Numbered from the stretch's first letter, positions 19,311-29,218 are shown. The stretch is 64,000 nt of DNA from Xanthocytophaga agilis (GCF_030068605.1 NZ_JASJOU010000012.1:186001-250000); one strand, 5' to 3'. The notes: generated by a model not told the origin, from the sequence alone. Program-made: numbers and translations.

Positions 19311-21410
19311 TTATTTTTCTGTTGCTGTTAGTACATATACAGGTACTGTAAACCAAAATGTGGTCCCTTTCCCTACTATACTATCAACTCCTATCTCGCC
19401 GCCGTTTCTGTTTACGAACTCTTGACATAATATTAATCCTAGCCCTGTACCACTTTCATTAGCAGTGCCGTTGGTTGTATGGTAGGTGTCTATTCTGAAT
19501 AATTTCTGTAAATCATTCGGCGAAATACCGATTCCATTATCTGTAATCGCAATTTCTACCAGATTATCTTTGACATTTGTTGAAATAGACACATTATCAC
19601 CTATATGAGAAAACTTAATAGCATTATCAGTTAAATTCCTTAATGTAAACAACAGCATATTTTTATCTGCATAGATGTGAATATCTGAGGAGATATCTAA
19701 GAGAATGTTTATTCCTTTATTAGACGCCATTACACTTACAGTTGATAATAACTCATGCATTATATGATCCAACTCTAGTAATTCAGGTTCATACCGGATA
19801 CCTCCACGTTGTGTCCGGGACCAGTGAAGAAGGTTTTCAACCAAATCCAACACACTTTTCACACTGGTATTCATATCCTGAACAAACTTCTTCAACTCAT
19901 TTTTATCAAAATGGTCAATATGGTTTATCAGAACCTGAAAAAGACTTGCTAATGAATTTAATGGACCACGCAAATCATGTGAAACAATTGTGAAGAACTT
20001 GTCTTTGGTAGCAATTAAACTTCGCAAGCTAGCTTCTGATTCAGTTAATTTGAGATTAGTCTGCTGCAATTCTACATTTTGAGTATGAATAATCTGGTTT
20101 CTGCTTTCCAGTAAGTGACCTGAACGTTGTTTTATTCTGAAACGGCTTATTAATACTATGGCTAAAAATAATAGAGCAACCAGCAATACACCCATAAGGT
20201 ATGTCAGGTTTCTATTTTCTCGCAGTGTAATTGTGTTGATACGTTTCTCCTTTCTGAGAAGCTCAACTTCCTGCTGCTGATTTTCAAGTAAATATTTGGC
20301 CTCTACCTCTGCAATTTCAACATTTGTCCGGGCATTGAATATAGAATCCCTAATCTGACTATAAATGCGATGATTAATATATGCATCTTTGTAATTCTTT
20401 AAGGCATCCTGACTTGAAGCAAGCCCAAGATAAGCATTCATCAGAGGATCTCTGGTTTGTGCCCTGCGACCTTTCACAATTGCTTTTTCATAGTAGAATA
20501 TAGCTTGTTGATATTTGCTTGTTTCATAATAACAAGCTGCAATACTGTTGTAACTACGTGCTACCGCATGCAAAAGCTGAAGCCGTTGTTCCCGTTTTAA
20601 AGCCCGGAAATAATAATTAATTGCAAAGTCATATTTTTTCTGATGGAAATAGACCTCTCCTATAGAATGCAAAGCCTGACTGATACCTCTTTCCGACTTC
20701 TGTTTCTGATAAATAGATAGGGAATTTGCTAGATATTCCAGAGCTTGTGTATACTCAGAACGTTTATCATATAATTGTCCCAGATAGTTATATACAATTG
20801 CAAGGCCTGTAGTATCTTCTAGTGCTGTCCATAGCTTTAAAGCTTTCTGATAGTATTCAAGAGCCTTATCCAGTTTACCTGATGCTTCATATACACTACC
20901 TATCAAGGTTAAAGATTGAGCCGTTCCTTTTTTATCCCGGATTTTTTCGCGAATACGTAAAGACTTAAAAAACAGGCTTAGCGATTGGTCATAGTCTCCA
21001 AAGCCAAAGTAAGCTTGACCAAGGTATTCGTAGGCATCTGCGGCTTCGGGATCTTGTCTTCGTATCAAGGCTTTATCCAAGGCTTGAGAGAAGTATTGAA
21101 GTGATTTTTTATAATTATTAAGGCGATAATATCCTTGTCCTGCCAGATTTAGTGCTTTGGTATGCCCTGACAAATAATTTGTTTTGAGAGCAAGCTGCAC
21201 TGATTGTAAACTTAACCGCAGAGATTGCTCAGGAGAATTTTCAAGTAACTGTTGGGCTTGTGCATTTAATGTATCCACATTAGGTGTTTGTGCAGATAAT
21301 ACAATTGAGTTTACTACCAAAACGGCAATAAACAATCCTATTCTAGCTGTTTGCCAGAAGTGCAAAGAGTTGTTTTTAAGAGAAAAAGAAGAAAAAAGAC
21401 ACACTGCCAT
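19311..21410 (-). CDS. TPR-containing sensor histidine kinase
   Basis: A protein of 699 residues. A signal or anchor helix (about 23-40) precedes seven or eight TPR units (about 55-380, including AADAYEYLGQAYFGFGDYDQSL). One transmembrane helix (about 398-420) leads through a short coiled coil to HisKA with H478 in FFTIVSHDLRGPL and HATPase with DNAIKF, TDNGIGI and GTGLGL. The TPR array lies in the periplasm and probably senses a protein or peptide. No receiver domain or regulator gene is adjacent, so it is an orphan kinase. Architecture is common in Bacteroidota. Confidence 0.92.
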   Translation of the reverse strand: MAVCLFSSFSLKNNSLHFWQTARIGLFIAVLVVNSIVLSAQTPNVDTLNAQAQQLLENSPEQSLRLSLQSVQLALKTNYLSGHTKALNLAGQGYYRLNNYKKSLQYFSQALDKALIRRQDPEAADAYEYLGQAYFGFGDYDQSLSLFFKSLRIREKIRDKKGTAQSLTLIGSVYEASGKLDKALEYYQKALKLWTALEDTTGLAIVYNYLGQLYDKRSEYTQALEYLANSLSIYQKQKSERGISQALHSIGEVYFHQKKYDFAINYYFRALKREQRLQLLHAVARSYNSIAACYYETSKYQQAIFYYEKAIVKGRRAQTRDPLMNAYLGLASSQDALKNYKDAYINHRIYSQIRDSIFNARTNVEIAEVEAKYLLENQQQEVELLRKEKRINTITLRENRNLTYLMGVLLVALLFLAIVLISRFRIKQRSGHLLESRNQIIHTQNVELQQTNLKLTESEASLRSLIATKDKFFTIVSHDLRGPLNSLASLFQVLINHIDHFDKNELKKFVQDMNTSVKSVLDLVENLLHWSRTQRGGIRYEPELLELDHIMHELLSTVSVMASNKGINILLDISSDIHIYADKNMLLFTLRNLTDNAIKFSHIGDNVSISTNVKDNLVEIAITDNGIGISPNDLQKLFRIDTYHTTNGTANESGTGLGLILCQEFVNRNGGEIGVDSIVGKGTTFWFTVPVYVLTATEK

Positions 21411-21674
21411 TTATCTGCAAAAAAATTTGCAAAGAATAAGTCACAGCTTCAAAAACTGCCATTGACTAACACTTATGATTGTAAAAAAGAAAGACTTAAG
21501 TCCAAATTACTAAAAATGTGTTAATATAAATAGCAATCTGAACCCAATGTTTCTATAAAACCACTTTAATCTTACTTATATAGTTGATAAATAGCTACAT
21601 GAATCGTAACCTAATAGATAAGGTATTAAAGAAAATAGTTAATTTTAGCATTCTTTCGAATCATTCCTTTATAT

Positions 21675-22124
21675 ATGAAGAATCAGACAAACTCTCAGGC
21701 TGCTACTGTTTATGATCAGGCAAAAGAGCACTTTCTGGGAAAGTTTCCTAGTGAACTGCCTATCGAGCAAGCATATTTACATATTGGGATATATATTGGC
21801 TGGATGATTGAGAATCATCTCTATAGTGAATTCTTTCTAGATGAATCTGAAATTCAAATGTTTCGCTTTCAGAATCGTCAGATAAGCTGTACTGTACTAA
21901 GTGAGATCTGGGATGGACATCTAGGGCCTGATATGTTTAATAAGGAAGGAAATGACTTTTCTGAAGACTATTACCTAATAGGGGATTATGTAGATGACTA
22001 TATCGCTACTTTATGTAAATCATACCCTACTATGTATCACGTAGAAGATAGCTGGGAGAACTATGATCTTATGAAGAAAAAAATAGATGAACGTTTTCAG
22101 GAATGGAAAAAAAATAATGGTTAA
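21675..22124 (+). CDS. DUF7832-type protein
   Basis: A protein of 149 residues, soluble, acidic, no signal peptide. Family-like features are VYDQAKEHFLGKFPSELP, EQAYLHIGIYIGWMIENHL, the LGPDMFNKEGNDFSEDYY segment, and the closing YHVEDSWENYDLMKKKIDERFQEW. These proteins are widespread in bacteria with unknown function; some similar families appear among immunity or polymorphic-toxin neighbours, but no toxin gene is visible here. It converges on the glycosyltransferase gene, with which it shares a terminator. Confidence 0.75.
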   Translation: MKNQTNSQAATVYDQAKEHFLGKFPSELPIEQAYLHIGIYIGWMIENHLYSEFFLDESEIQMFRFQNRQISCTVLSEIWDGHLGPDMFNKEGNDFSEDYYLIGDYVDDYIATLCKSYPTMYHVEDSWENYDLMKKKIDERFQEWKKNNG

Positions 22125-22155
22125 AAATAATAATAAATTTATACTCTTTGTTAGT

Positions 22156-22198
22156 AAAAAGAAGGGCTGGTACTATTGAGATACCAGCCCTTCTTTTT
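22156..22198. terminator. shared bidirectional terminator
   Basis: Perfect 17-bp arms (22156-22172 and 22182-22198) with a nine-base loop and A/T tracts at both ends. The outer two bases overlap the stop codon of the glycosyltransferase gene on the minus strand. It ends both that transcript and the DUF7832 transcript. Confidence 0.88.
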
Positions 22199-23447
22199 AT
22201 CCGGTTTTCTTTGCGAGAATAGTGTCGTACAATTTCTTATAATGACGAGCTTGTGATAAGAGTTCAAACATTTGTTCAGCTTTCTGATGAGAGTTAATAC
22301 GTAGTGCATGACTCTCATCAGCCTGTAATACCCATCGGATACCTTCTGCCAGAGACTCTGGTTCAAATGGCGTGGCCAGGTAACCGTTATGTTTATGATC
22401 AATAATATCAGGAATTCCACCAACATTAAATGCAACTCCTGGTGTTCCACAAGCTAGTGATTCTACCAAGGTATTAGGAAGATTATCTTCTAAAGATGGA
22501 GCAATAAAGACATCTGCTGCAGAGTATGCCAGAGACAATGAAATGTTATCATTTAGACGTCCCAGAGAATTAATCTTAAACTCTACATCCTGCATTTGAG
22601 TAGAGGCTGCTCCAAATACCATTAACTCTATTTTATCTTTTAATCCATTGCTATGTAATTTGTCCAATGCAGGTAATAGTAAATGCATACCTTTTCGGAC
22701 ATCCTGTACATTGGCCGCTCCAAATAAAACCAAATGTTTATCCTGTGGAAGATTCATCAATTGGCGAGCCATTTTTTTGTCAACAGGTTTAAATTCACTT
22801 GTATCTAACCCGTTAGGTATCACTTCTATTGGTAGTTCACCAAACAGAGAGCTTTCCCTTGCACAATTTGCCATCCAGTTACTGGGGGCAGCTATTGTAA
22901 GATTCAGATTTTTCCAAGCTTTACTTTTCCGCTTCCAGATTGTTCGGGAAAGATCATTTTCTTTCTGACTACCTAAGGCAGGGCAATTTCCACATTGGTT
23001 TTTGTATGCTGTACACTCATTGCTATAATGACAACCTCCTGTAAAAGGCCACATGTCGTGAAGTGTCCAGACTATTGGCTTATGCAGTTTGGCAAGTGCC
23101 TCAATGTTAATAAATCCGTGATTAATCCAGTGAAGATGAATAATATCCGGATCACGTTCCTTAATGACTGTTACAGGTGATTCAAGTGCAAAAGACGGAG
23201 AAAAATGTCCGTCCGTTTTATCCTGGTATAAACGTAGCGGAAGATGCGCAATATGTTCGCTAAGTTTAAGTTTCGCAGAAAGTTTACCAATCAGAGATTG
23301 TGGCGATGAAACCCACTCGTCATCTGAGGTTTTGACTTGTACAAAAGCAAATGATTCAACTTTGTTAGCTCGTAGCCCCTGATGCAGGCGCATCATTGCC
23401 CGACCTGCACCTCCGTCATCCCGTTGATTAAAGTGTAAGATTTTCAT
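22197..23447 (-). CDS. glycosyltransferase family 4
   Basis: A GT-B fold transferase of 416 residues. The N-terminal Rossmann half opens with MKILHFNQRDDGGAGRA and holds IHLHWINHGFI and the WTLHDMWPFTGGCHY segment; four cysteines near residues 142-155 (CTAYKNQCGNC) resemble the metal-like knot seen in a subset of Bacteroidota GT4 enzymes. The C-terminal half has the donor-binding motif around PSLEDNLPNTLVESLACG and FNVGGIPDII. It should move a sugar from a nucleotide donor to a glycan in the cytoplasm. The next gene upstream, a nucleotide-sugar transferase 10 bases away, is in the same operon. Confidence 0.92.
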   Translation of the reverse strand: MKILHFNQRDDGGAGRAMMRLHQGLRANKVESFAFVQVKTSDDEWVSSPQSLIGKLSAKLKLSEHIAHLPLRLYQDKTDGHFSPSFALESPVTVIKERDPDIIHLHWINHGFINIEALAKLHKPIVWTLHDMWPFTGGCHYSNECTAYKNQCGNCPALGSQKENDLSRTIWKRKSKAWKNLNLTIAAPSNWMANCARESSLFGELPIEVIPNGLDTSEFKPVDKKMARQLMNLPQDKHLVLFGAANVQDVRKGMHLLLPALDKLHSNGLKDKIELMVFGAASTQMQDVEFKINSLGRLNDNISLSLAYSAADVFIAPSLEDNLPNTLVESLACGTPGVAFNVGGIPDIIDHKHNGYLATPFEPESLAEGIRWVLQADESHALRINSHQKAEQMFELLSQARHYKKLYDTILAKKTG

Positions 23448-23457
23448 AGCGGCTTGG

Positions 23458-24378
23458 TTACAAAAGCACTTTCTGTAGCTTGCGTTTTACTCGTTTAAGT
23501 ATACTTGGGTGATAATCAAATAATGTATTTTCAGTAAAAGCATCCGCTTCTTTGTTTCTAATCAGGTAGGGAGGATGTTTTAATGGGAATGTCATTGGAT
23601 AAGTCTTGGCAGCATTATATGGACTATGTGTATCCATAGTATTGCTAGCACCTTCGCCAAAGCCAATATTAGAGATCAGATTTACATCTGATAATATACT
23701 AAGCCCATTCTGCATCCAGCACGCAAACGTAAATTGATAATCCCAGGCCGGTAATTGTCCTTCATATGTTTTTTGAAGAGTATCCGTCCAGCTCTTTAAT
23801 CCTTTCTCATTTTCGAAAACACTTGCTAGCAAATTGTTCTCCCGAGCCTCTGGCCAAAGTTTCATTTGGAAGTCAAAATGTTGCCAAGCACGACGCCAGG
23901 TTGCCCATCCCCATCCATGGTTATATCGCGAGAAATAGTAACTGTAAGGAGTTCTGCTTTGACCAAACTGTACATTCTGTCCGGAGATACACATAACACG
24001 TGAATCATATCTGTAACGCTCCAGTAATTCGTCGCAAAATCTGAAGAAACTAGGATCTGGAAGACAATCGTCTTCAAGAATAATAGCTTCTTCTACTATG
24101 CTGAATGCCCAGTCAAAACCAGTGGCTGGTCTTTTACCGGCTCCCAGATTCACTTCTGAATAATTGGTCAGGACCTGACAGTCCCAATCTACGCGATTAA
24201 TGATTGCACGTGTAGCAGCACATTTCTCAATATCTTCCGGCCTATCTGGTCGAGGCGCATCTGCCACAACCAATAACTGCTTAGGTTTTGCTTCTCGTAT
24301 CGCATTAAAAACCTTTTCTGTAGTATCAGGCCGATTAAAAATAATGAAGATGATTGGGGTTTTGAGTTGATATTCCAT
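23458..24378 (-). CDS. GT2/GNT-I-like glycosyltransferase
   Basis: The ATG at 24376-24378 is preferred, since the fold begins directly with MEYQLKTPIIFIIFNRPDTT; an ATG eleven codons upstream adds only a non-conserved stretch. GT-A fold features are the FNRPDTT strand, LLVVADAPRPDRP, the DxD-like EDDCLPDPSFFRFCDELL, and NHGWGWATWRRAW, all seen in a family once annotated as HlpA-like hemolytic protein and now as nucleotide-diphospho-sugar transferases. It likely adds a sugar to a surface glycan. It is co-transcribed with the GT4 gene 10 bases downstream. Confidence 0.85.
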   Translation of the reverse strand: MEYQLKTPIIFIIFNRPDTTEKVFNAIREAKPKQLLVVADAPRPDRPEDIEKCAATRAIINRVDWDCQVLTNYSEVNLGAGKRPATGFDWAFSIVEEAIILEDDCLPDPSFFRFCDELLERYRYDSRVMCISGQNVQFGQSRTPYSYYFSRYNHGWGWATWRRAWQHFDFQMKLWPEARENNLLASVFENEKGLKSWTDTLQKTYEGQLPAWDYQFTFACWMQNGLSILSDVNLISNIGFGEGASNTMDTHSPYNAAKTYPMTFPLKHPPYLIRNKEADAFTENTLFDYHPSILKRVKRKLQKVLL

Positions 24379-25349
24379 TTCTATATAAAAAAGGTTTGTT
24401 AAACAAACCATGAGGCTACACAGCTCAGATTATTACACAAAGAAATTTATAGATATAATCACTTAGAACCACACATTCCTCTTTTACATAGTATTTTCCG
24501 AACTATATACGTAAAGCAAAGAAGTGAGGTTGTATAAGTAGTAAGTATTTTACTAATCTGTAGTAAAAATAATGCCTTGATCACATTTGGTTTCATACTA
24601 CTATTACCCAAACGGAAGTTAGTCTTTTAAAGAGCTTATAGGTAAACGTATAGGACATATAAAGCTTTTATAAAAACTCAAAGATATTTTAATAGAAGGT
24701 TCATACAAACTTAAAGATAATTTTTGGATTTAAAAGAGCACAATAGTTCTAATTATTATGAATAAAAAAGGATTTCTATGAGTATCCCATTGATTCTTAA
24801 TTTTATATTAAATATCTAACAATAAGAGACATTACTATTTTTTTGATGATATTGGTAATTTTCTGAGGCTGTTCCTATATATGGCAAATAAACTAGAATA
24901 TAATTTTTCCATCTTAATGCACATAAATACATTAGGTACGTTTTCTCTGTATAGTGCAATAACATACTTAATGCTTTAATTGGGAGAATTGGTAAACGAG
25001 AATGTTCAAAGAAACAAAAGCTGGCGAATAGGAACTAGATAATACGAATAGGATTGCTATTTGAAAAGGTTTAATGGAAAACCATCCACTAATGTTAGAA
25101 TGTTTATGCCACTTGTCATCAAGCAATCTGAAGATATAAGAAAAATTTAATCCAATAATACCACCAGACAGTACTAAAGCTCCCTTCTGTTAGAGGTTAC
25201 TAAGAAAATGTTGTCAAATTTATTCTATAGTAAGTCATAAGCATAGTTTATGAAGAAGAAATAGTACAAATTTTTAGTTGTCCAGCAATAAAAAATAACC
25301 TTATCATTAAATTATTAAAAATGTAGGCTTATAGAATAAGACTAAAGAG
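24379..25349. other. long AT-rich gap with decayed coding traces
   Basis: A 971-base gap between the glycosyltransferase pair and the ABC ATPase, all on the minus strand. The left 400 bases show only short frames and no repeat. The right part holds open stretches in changing minus-strand frames, described separately (24816-25189). The promoter for the glycosyltransferase operon should be near 24400-24500. No RNA gene or terminator is visible, although one would be expected after the ATPase gene. Confidence 0.4.
24816..25189 (-). pseudogene. possible remnant of a membrane-protein gene
   Basis: Two overlapping minus-strand frames are open without a start codon: 25189 down to the stop at 24968 (73 codons) and 25034 down to the stop at 24816 (72 codons). 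The first reads as a hydrophobic, protein-like sequence (for example ALVLSGGIIGLNFSYIFRLL and PFQIAILFVLSSSYSPAF). A single-base frameshift in the overlap would join them. A third open stretch to the right (about 25190-25325), broken by one TAG, would continue the same trend. No family is recognised. Position beside glycosyltransferases fits an old polysaccharide membrane gene, but this is speculation. Confidence 0.3.
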
Positions 25350-26327
25350 TTATTGTTTGTCTCTATTACCCAAACAATTATTTATGTAGAATTTTTGCCA
25401 CACTTTTTCTGTATCCACAAGATACCATTTGTTATCTGATTTCATTTTCAGAAATGAAGTCTTCTTATAATTTGTAGCGGTAATCTTTTGCAATGTATCC
25501 CATAAAGAAGCATCTGCTGTGATCTCTTCTATTTGATCTAATAATGGGAAGGGTACTGGCTCAAATGGAAAAAATTCCTTTATCTTTGCAGTTTTCATTT
25601 CTAAGATCATCCGATGATCTGATAAAAATTTGGTCACAAAATCATGGGAAGGCGTTAAGAGTAATTCTTGAGAAGAACCCATCTGCTGGATCTGCCCATT
25701 GTCCATTATTCCTATTTTATTACCAAGTTCAAATGCCTCCTGTATATCATGAGTCACTAATACAATAGTTTTATTCTTGAGTGCCTCTAGTGTTTTAAAT
25801 TCCTTACGAATGGCATTTCTGGTTAATTGATCTAAAGCACCAAAAGGTTCATCCATTAATAAAATAGGAGGATCGGCTGCAAGAGCTCTTGCTAAACCAA
25901 CCCGTTGTTGCTGACCACCACTAAGTTGAGAAGGATAATATGTCAGAATGGACTCTGGAAGACAAAACATTTGTAGTAACTCATATATTCGCAATTGAAT
26001 GTCTTCTTTCTTCCACTCTAATAATTTAGGGACAATCGCAATATTTTCTGCAATAGTATAATGAGGAAGTAATCCAACCTGTTGGATTACATAGCCAATA
26101 TTTTTTCGTAGTGTCTCTGGAGATTGAGAATATATAGATTGATTAGAAATAAAAATATCACCTTTGTCAGCCTCAATAAGGCGATTGATCATTCGTAGTG
26201 TGGTTGTTTTTCCAGAACCACTTGTTCCAAGTAAAACCAATGTTTCCCCTATAGAAATTTCAAAGGAGACATCATTAACAGCAGCTTTATTGCCAAAGTA
26301 TTTGGTAACCTTTTCTACTTTAATCAT
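25350..26327 (-). CDS. osmoprotectant (ProV/OpuCA-type) ABC ATPase
   Basis: The ATG at 26325-26327 begins MIKVEKVTKYFG, the usual start of this family; an ATG six codons upstream is less likely. Motifs: Walker A GTSGSGKTT, Q loop VIQQVG, signature LSGGQQQRVGLARALA, Walker B ILLMDEPFGALDQ, switch His in VTHD. The last 85 residues look like one degenerate CBS-type unit, used in ProV/OpuA for ionic-strength sensing. It should power uptake of glycine betaine or a similar solute. The permease and binding protein that normally sit next to it are absent on both sides, so it is an orphan here. Confidence 0.88.
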   Translation of the reverse strand: MIKVEKVTKYFGNKAAVNDVSFEISIGETLVLLGTSGSGKTTTLRMINRLIEADKGDIFISNQSIYSQSPETLRKNIGYVIQQVGLLPHYTIAENIAIVPKLLEWKKEDIQLRIYELLQMFCLPESILTYYPSQLSGGQQQRVGLARALAADPPILLMDEPFGALDQLTRNAIRKEFKTLEALKNKTIVLVTHDIQEAFELGNKIGIMDNGQIQQMGSSQELLLTPSHDFVTKFLSDHRMILEMKTAKIKEFFPFEPVPFPLLDQIEEITADASLWDTLQKITATNYKKTSFLKMKSDNKWYLVDTEKVWQKFYINNCLGNRDKQ

Positions 26328-26431
26328 AGAAATACAAGATAACAAACTGTAAATAGGCCAATCTAACCTTTACACACAAGTACTTCTACATAATAATGGC
26401 TAATAGATAAGTAAGAATAAACCAGGATAAA

Positions 26432-26713
26432 CTATTCTGTTATTTTTACTCCTTTCCAAAACGCTATATAATCTTTTATCTGTTGGGCCGCTTCCTTAGG
26501 TTCCTTATAATACCAGGCAGCATCTTTATTCTGACTATTTTCAACATCTAGCGTATAGTAAGAGGCAATCCCCTTCCATGGACATGTAGTATGAGTTGAA
26601 CTAGGTATAAAAAATTCTGTTCGAACTGATTGAGGAGGGAAATAATGATTCCCTTCTACAACTATAGTCTGATCACTTTCTGCAATAATTTGTCCGTTCC
26701 AGATTGCTTTCAT
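26432..26713 (-). CDS. DUF427 domain protein
   Basis: A protein of 93 residues with the whole DUF427 pattern: MKAIWNGQIIAESDQTIVVEGNHYFPP, the TTCPWKGIASYY core and AAWYYKEPKEAAQQIKDYIAFW. DUF427 proteins are small beta-rich cytoplasmic proteins, function unestablished. It lies 14 bases downstream of feoB on the same strand, so it is probably the last part of the feo transcript, with the ABC ATPase 104 bases further on. Confidence 0.9.
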   Translation of the reverse strand: MKAIWNGQIIAESDQTIVVEGNHYFPPQSVRTEFFIPSSTHTTCPWKGIASYYTLDVENSQNKDAAWYYKEPKEAAQQIKDYIAFWKGVKITE

Positions 26714-26727
26714 AAAATTTTAAAATT

Positions 26728-28842
26728 TCACTTTAAAATAGTATACACAATAAAAGCAGACAGGTAAGCAATACCTGTCATATATACAAGCTGAATGATA
26801 GGCCATTTCCACCCTTTGGTTTCACGATATACAGTTGCGAGAGTACTCATACACATCATGGCAAACGCATAAAAGAGAAGAAGTGAGGAAGCTACTGCTG
26901 GTGTATACATAGGACCATTTGTTTGGGGATTAACCTCAGAGCGAAGCCGATCCTGAATAGTAGTCATATCTTCGCTTTCACTGCCTACACTATAAATAGT
27001 AGATAATGTTCCAACAAAAACCTCCCGAGCTGCAAATGAACTGATCAAGGCAATCCCTATTTTCCAATCATATCCCAGCGGACGTATTGCCGGTTCGATA
27101 AATTTACCAAAATGACCTGCATAGGATGCTTCCAATCTTGCTGCTGCAACACGATCTTCCAATTCTGTCGATTCTTTAGCCTGGCTCCGAACAACTTTTT
27201 CTGCTTCAGCCATCTGATTACCTGGCCCATAGGAAGCCAGTACCCATAGTACAATGGCAATAGCAACAATTACCTTGCCTGCCTCAAATACAAATGTTTT
27301 TACTTTCTCCAGTATCGTCAAGCCAACATTCCCCCATCTGGGTGTTTTATAATCAGGAAGTTCCATGATCAAAAAACTGCGGTCTTTCCGCTGAAGGAAA
27401 AATTTCATAATCCATGCAGAAACAAGTGCTGCAACAAAGCCCAACAGATAAAGAGCCATTAATATAATACCCTGAAGATTAAATATACCAAACACTTTTT
27501 GTTCAGGTACAACCAGCGCTACCAGAATAGTATAAATAGGTATTCGAGCCGAACAACTCATTAACGGAGTGACCATAATGGTAATGAGACGTTCTTTCCA
27601 GTTGTCTATATTACGGGTAGCCATAATAGCAGGAACGGCACAGGCAACACTGGAAATAAGTGGTACAACACTTTTACCATTCAATCCAAAAGTACGCATG
27701 ATACGATCTGTAATAAAGACCACACGTGCCATATATCCTGTTTCCTCTAAGATGCTGATAAAAGCAAATAAGATAGCAATTTGTGGAATAAAAATAAGTA
27801 CACCTCCAACACCTGCAATAAGGCCATCTGTAAGCAGATCCGTTAGCATACTCTGGGGTAATACAGAATGTAGCCATCCTGTGAATTGAGCAATACCTGC
27901 ATCAATAAAATTCATCGGGTATTGAGCCCAGGCAAAAATTGCCTGAAAGATGAAAAATAGAATGGCAAAAAAGATAACAAATCCCCAGACTCTGTGTAGT
28001 AGTATATTATCTAGTTGCGTGGTGAGAGGATTTTGTTTAGAGTTAGCAGGTTTATGCACTGCATCAGCTACAATCCGGCGAATTTTAGCATAGCGGGCTA
28101 ATGTTTCTTCTGTTTGCCATTGGCGGGATTGAAAACCGTATCTTTGTCGCTGTTCCTCAAGAAATTGTTGGGAGTAATCATCCAGAAAGCGCGCATCCTG
28201 TGCCTGATGGGCATACTGGACTGCTGTGTAGTCATTAGGCAGAGCAAACTTTGCCCGGATATTTTGTGTAAGACCTTCCGGAAAATGAATAGTATCTACA
28301 AATATTTCTGAAGATAATTGTAGTTTCTTTTCTGAAAGAGTAGTAATAATTTGCTGTTTTAGTTCTTTAATTCCTTCTCCACTACGTGCATTGGTTGTAA
28401 TAACTGCCACTCCCAAGCTATTTTGTAAAGAGGAAAGATCTATGTGGAAACCAGATTTTTTTACTACATCCATCATATTGAGTGCCAACATAACAGGGAT
28501 TCCTAAGTCTTTTACTTCGCTAAATAACAACAGATTACGCTTGAGATTAGAGGCATCAGCTACTACAATAATCATATCTGGATACCACTCATCTTTGGGA
28601 TTAAGAAGTATATCTGTAACAACCTGCTCGTCCGGCGATTTTGGAAAGAGACTATACGTACCAGGTAAATCAATTATTTCAGCAGTATGTACATCATTGA
28701 GATGACATGTTCCGGTTTTTTTATCAACGGTAACACCAGGAAAGTTACCTACTTTCTGACTTAAACCCGTTAGTTGATTAAATAATGATGACTTACCAGC
28801 ATTAGGATTTCCTACTAATGCTATTTTATAATGAGACTTCAC
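26728..28842 (-). CDS. feoB: ferrous iron transporter B
   Basis: A protein of 704 residues that takes up Fe2+ across the inner membrane. The N-terminal GTPase domain (1-165) has G1 at G11-S19 (GNPNAGKSS), G3 DLPGTYSLFP, and G4 NMMD. A GDI-like helical spacer follows (about 170-275). The membrane domain has two Gate modules, with the characteristic GKSVVPLISSVACAVPAIMATR near the middle and FAAREVFVGTLSTIYSVG in the second half. Length is normal. feoA lies 29 bases upstream; feoC is absent, as usual outside gammaproteobacteria. Confidence 0.97.
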   Translation of the reverse strand: MKSHYKIALVGNPNAGKSSLFNQLTGLSQKVGNFPGVTVDKKTGTCHLNDVHTAEIIDLPGTYSLFPKSPDEQVVTDILLNPKDEWYPDMIIVVADASNLKRNLLLFSEVKDLGIPVMLALNMMDVVKKSGFHIDLSSLQNSLGVAVITTNARSGEGIKELKQQIITTLSEKKLQLSSEIFVDTIHFPEGLTQNIRAKFALPNDYTAVQYAHQAQDARFLDDYSQQFLEEQRQRYGFQSRQWQTEETLARYAKIRRIVADAVHKPANSKQNPLTTQLDNILLHRVWGFVIFFAILFFIFQAIFAWAQYPMNFIDAGIAQFTGWLHSVLPQSMLTDLLTDGLIAGVGGVLIFIPQIAILFAFISILEETGYMARVVFITDRIMRTFGLNGKSVVPLISSVACAVPAIMATRNIDNWKERLITIMVTPLMSCSARIPIYTILVALVVPEQKVFGIFNLQGIILMALYLLGFVAALVSAWIMKFFLQRKDRSFLIMELPDYKTPRWGNVGLTILEKVKTFVFEAGKVIVAIAIVLWVLASYGPGNQMAEAEKVVRSQAKESTELEDRVAAARLEASYAGHFGKFIEPAIRPLGYDWKIGIALISSFAAREVFVGTLSTIYSVGSESEDMTTIQDRLRSEVNPQTNGPMYTPAVASSLLLFYAFAMMCMSTLATVYRETKGWKWPIIQLVYMTGIAYLSAFIVYTILK

Positions 28843-28871
28843 AGGTACAACAAGCTAAATAACTAAATAAA

Positions 28872-29174
28872 TTATGAAACCCAGTTAGAGGTTTCCTTCA
28901 CAGAAGTATGATTATCGGATGGTCCTGAATGACTTTTGCCATTATCTAGTTGAATTGCTGAAGCTTCCCTCTTGCGTAATGACAAACTGTACCCGGAAAC
29001 CCGAATACAAATAGGGTCTCCTAATGGTGCTATATGTTGAAGCGTAACAGATTCCCCTGGCAGACAGCCCATTTCCAAAAGCTTCAATGCCAACTCATTA
29101 TCAACAATCTTAGATATGATAGCTGTTTCACCTTTACGTAAATCTGCTATGGTTTTAATCTGTATGGACTCCAA
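28872..29174 (-). CDS. feoA: ferrous iron transport protein A
   Basis: A small SH3-like protein of 100 residues, the cytoplasmic partner of FeoB. Features are IADLRKGETAIISKI, LALKLLEMGCLPGESVTLQHIAPLGDPICIRV and YSLSLRKREASAIQL. Residues 80-100 form a polar serine-rich tail not needed for the fold. It is the first gene of the feoA-feoB-DUF427 transcript, with a probable promoter 45-75 bases upstream. In other bacteria this operon is under Fur or iron control; I see no clear Fur box. Confidence 0.93.
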   Translation of the reverse strand: MESIQIKTIADLRKGETAIISKIVDNELALKLLEMGCLPGESVTLQHIAPLGDPICIRVSGYSLSLRKREASAIQLDNGKSHSGPSDNHTSVKETSNWVS

Positions 29175-29218
29175 TGGCGTTTAACTTTGGATTGGTATTT
29201 AGAATTATTATAAACAAT

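Noticed and set aside
22197-24378. Polysaccharide biosynthesis cluster
   Set aside because: Only two glycosyltransferase genes are present; no flippase, polymerase or sugar-nucleotide synthesis genes are intact here.
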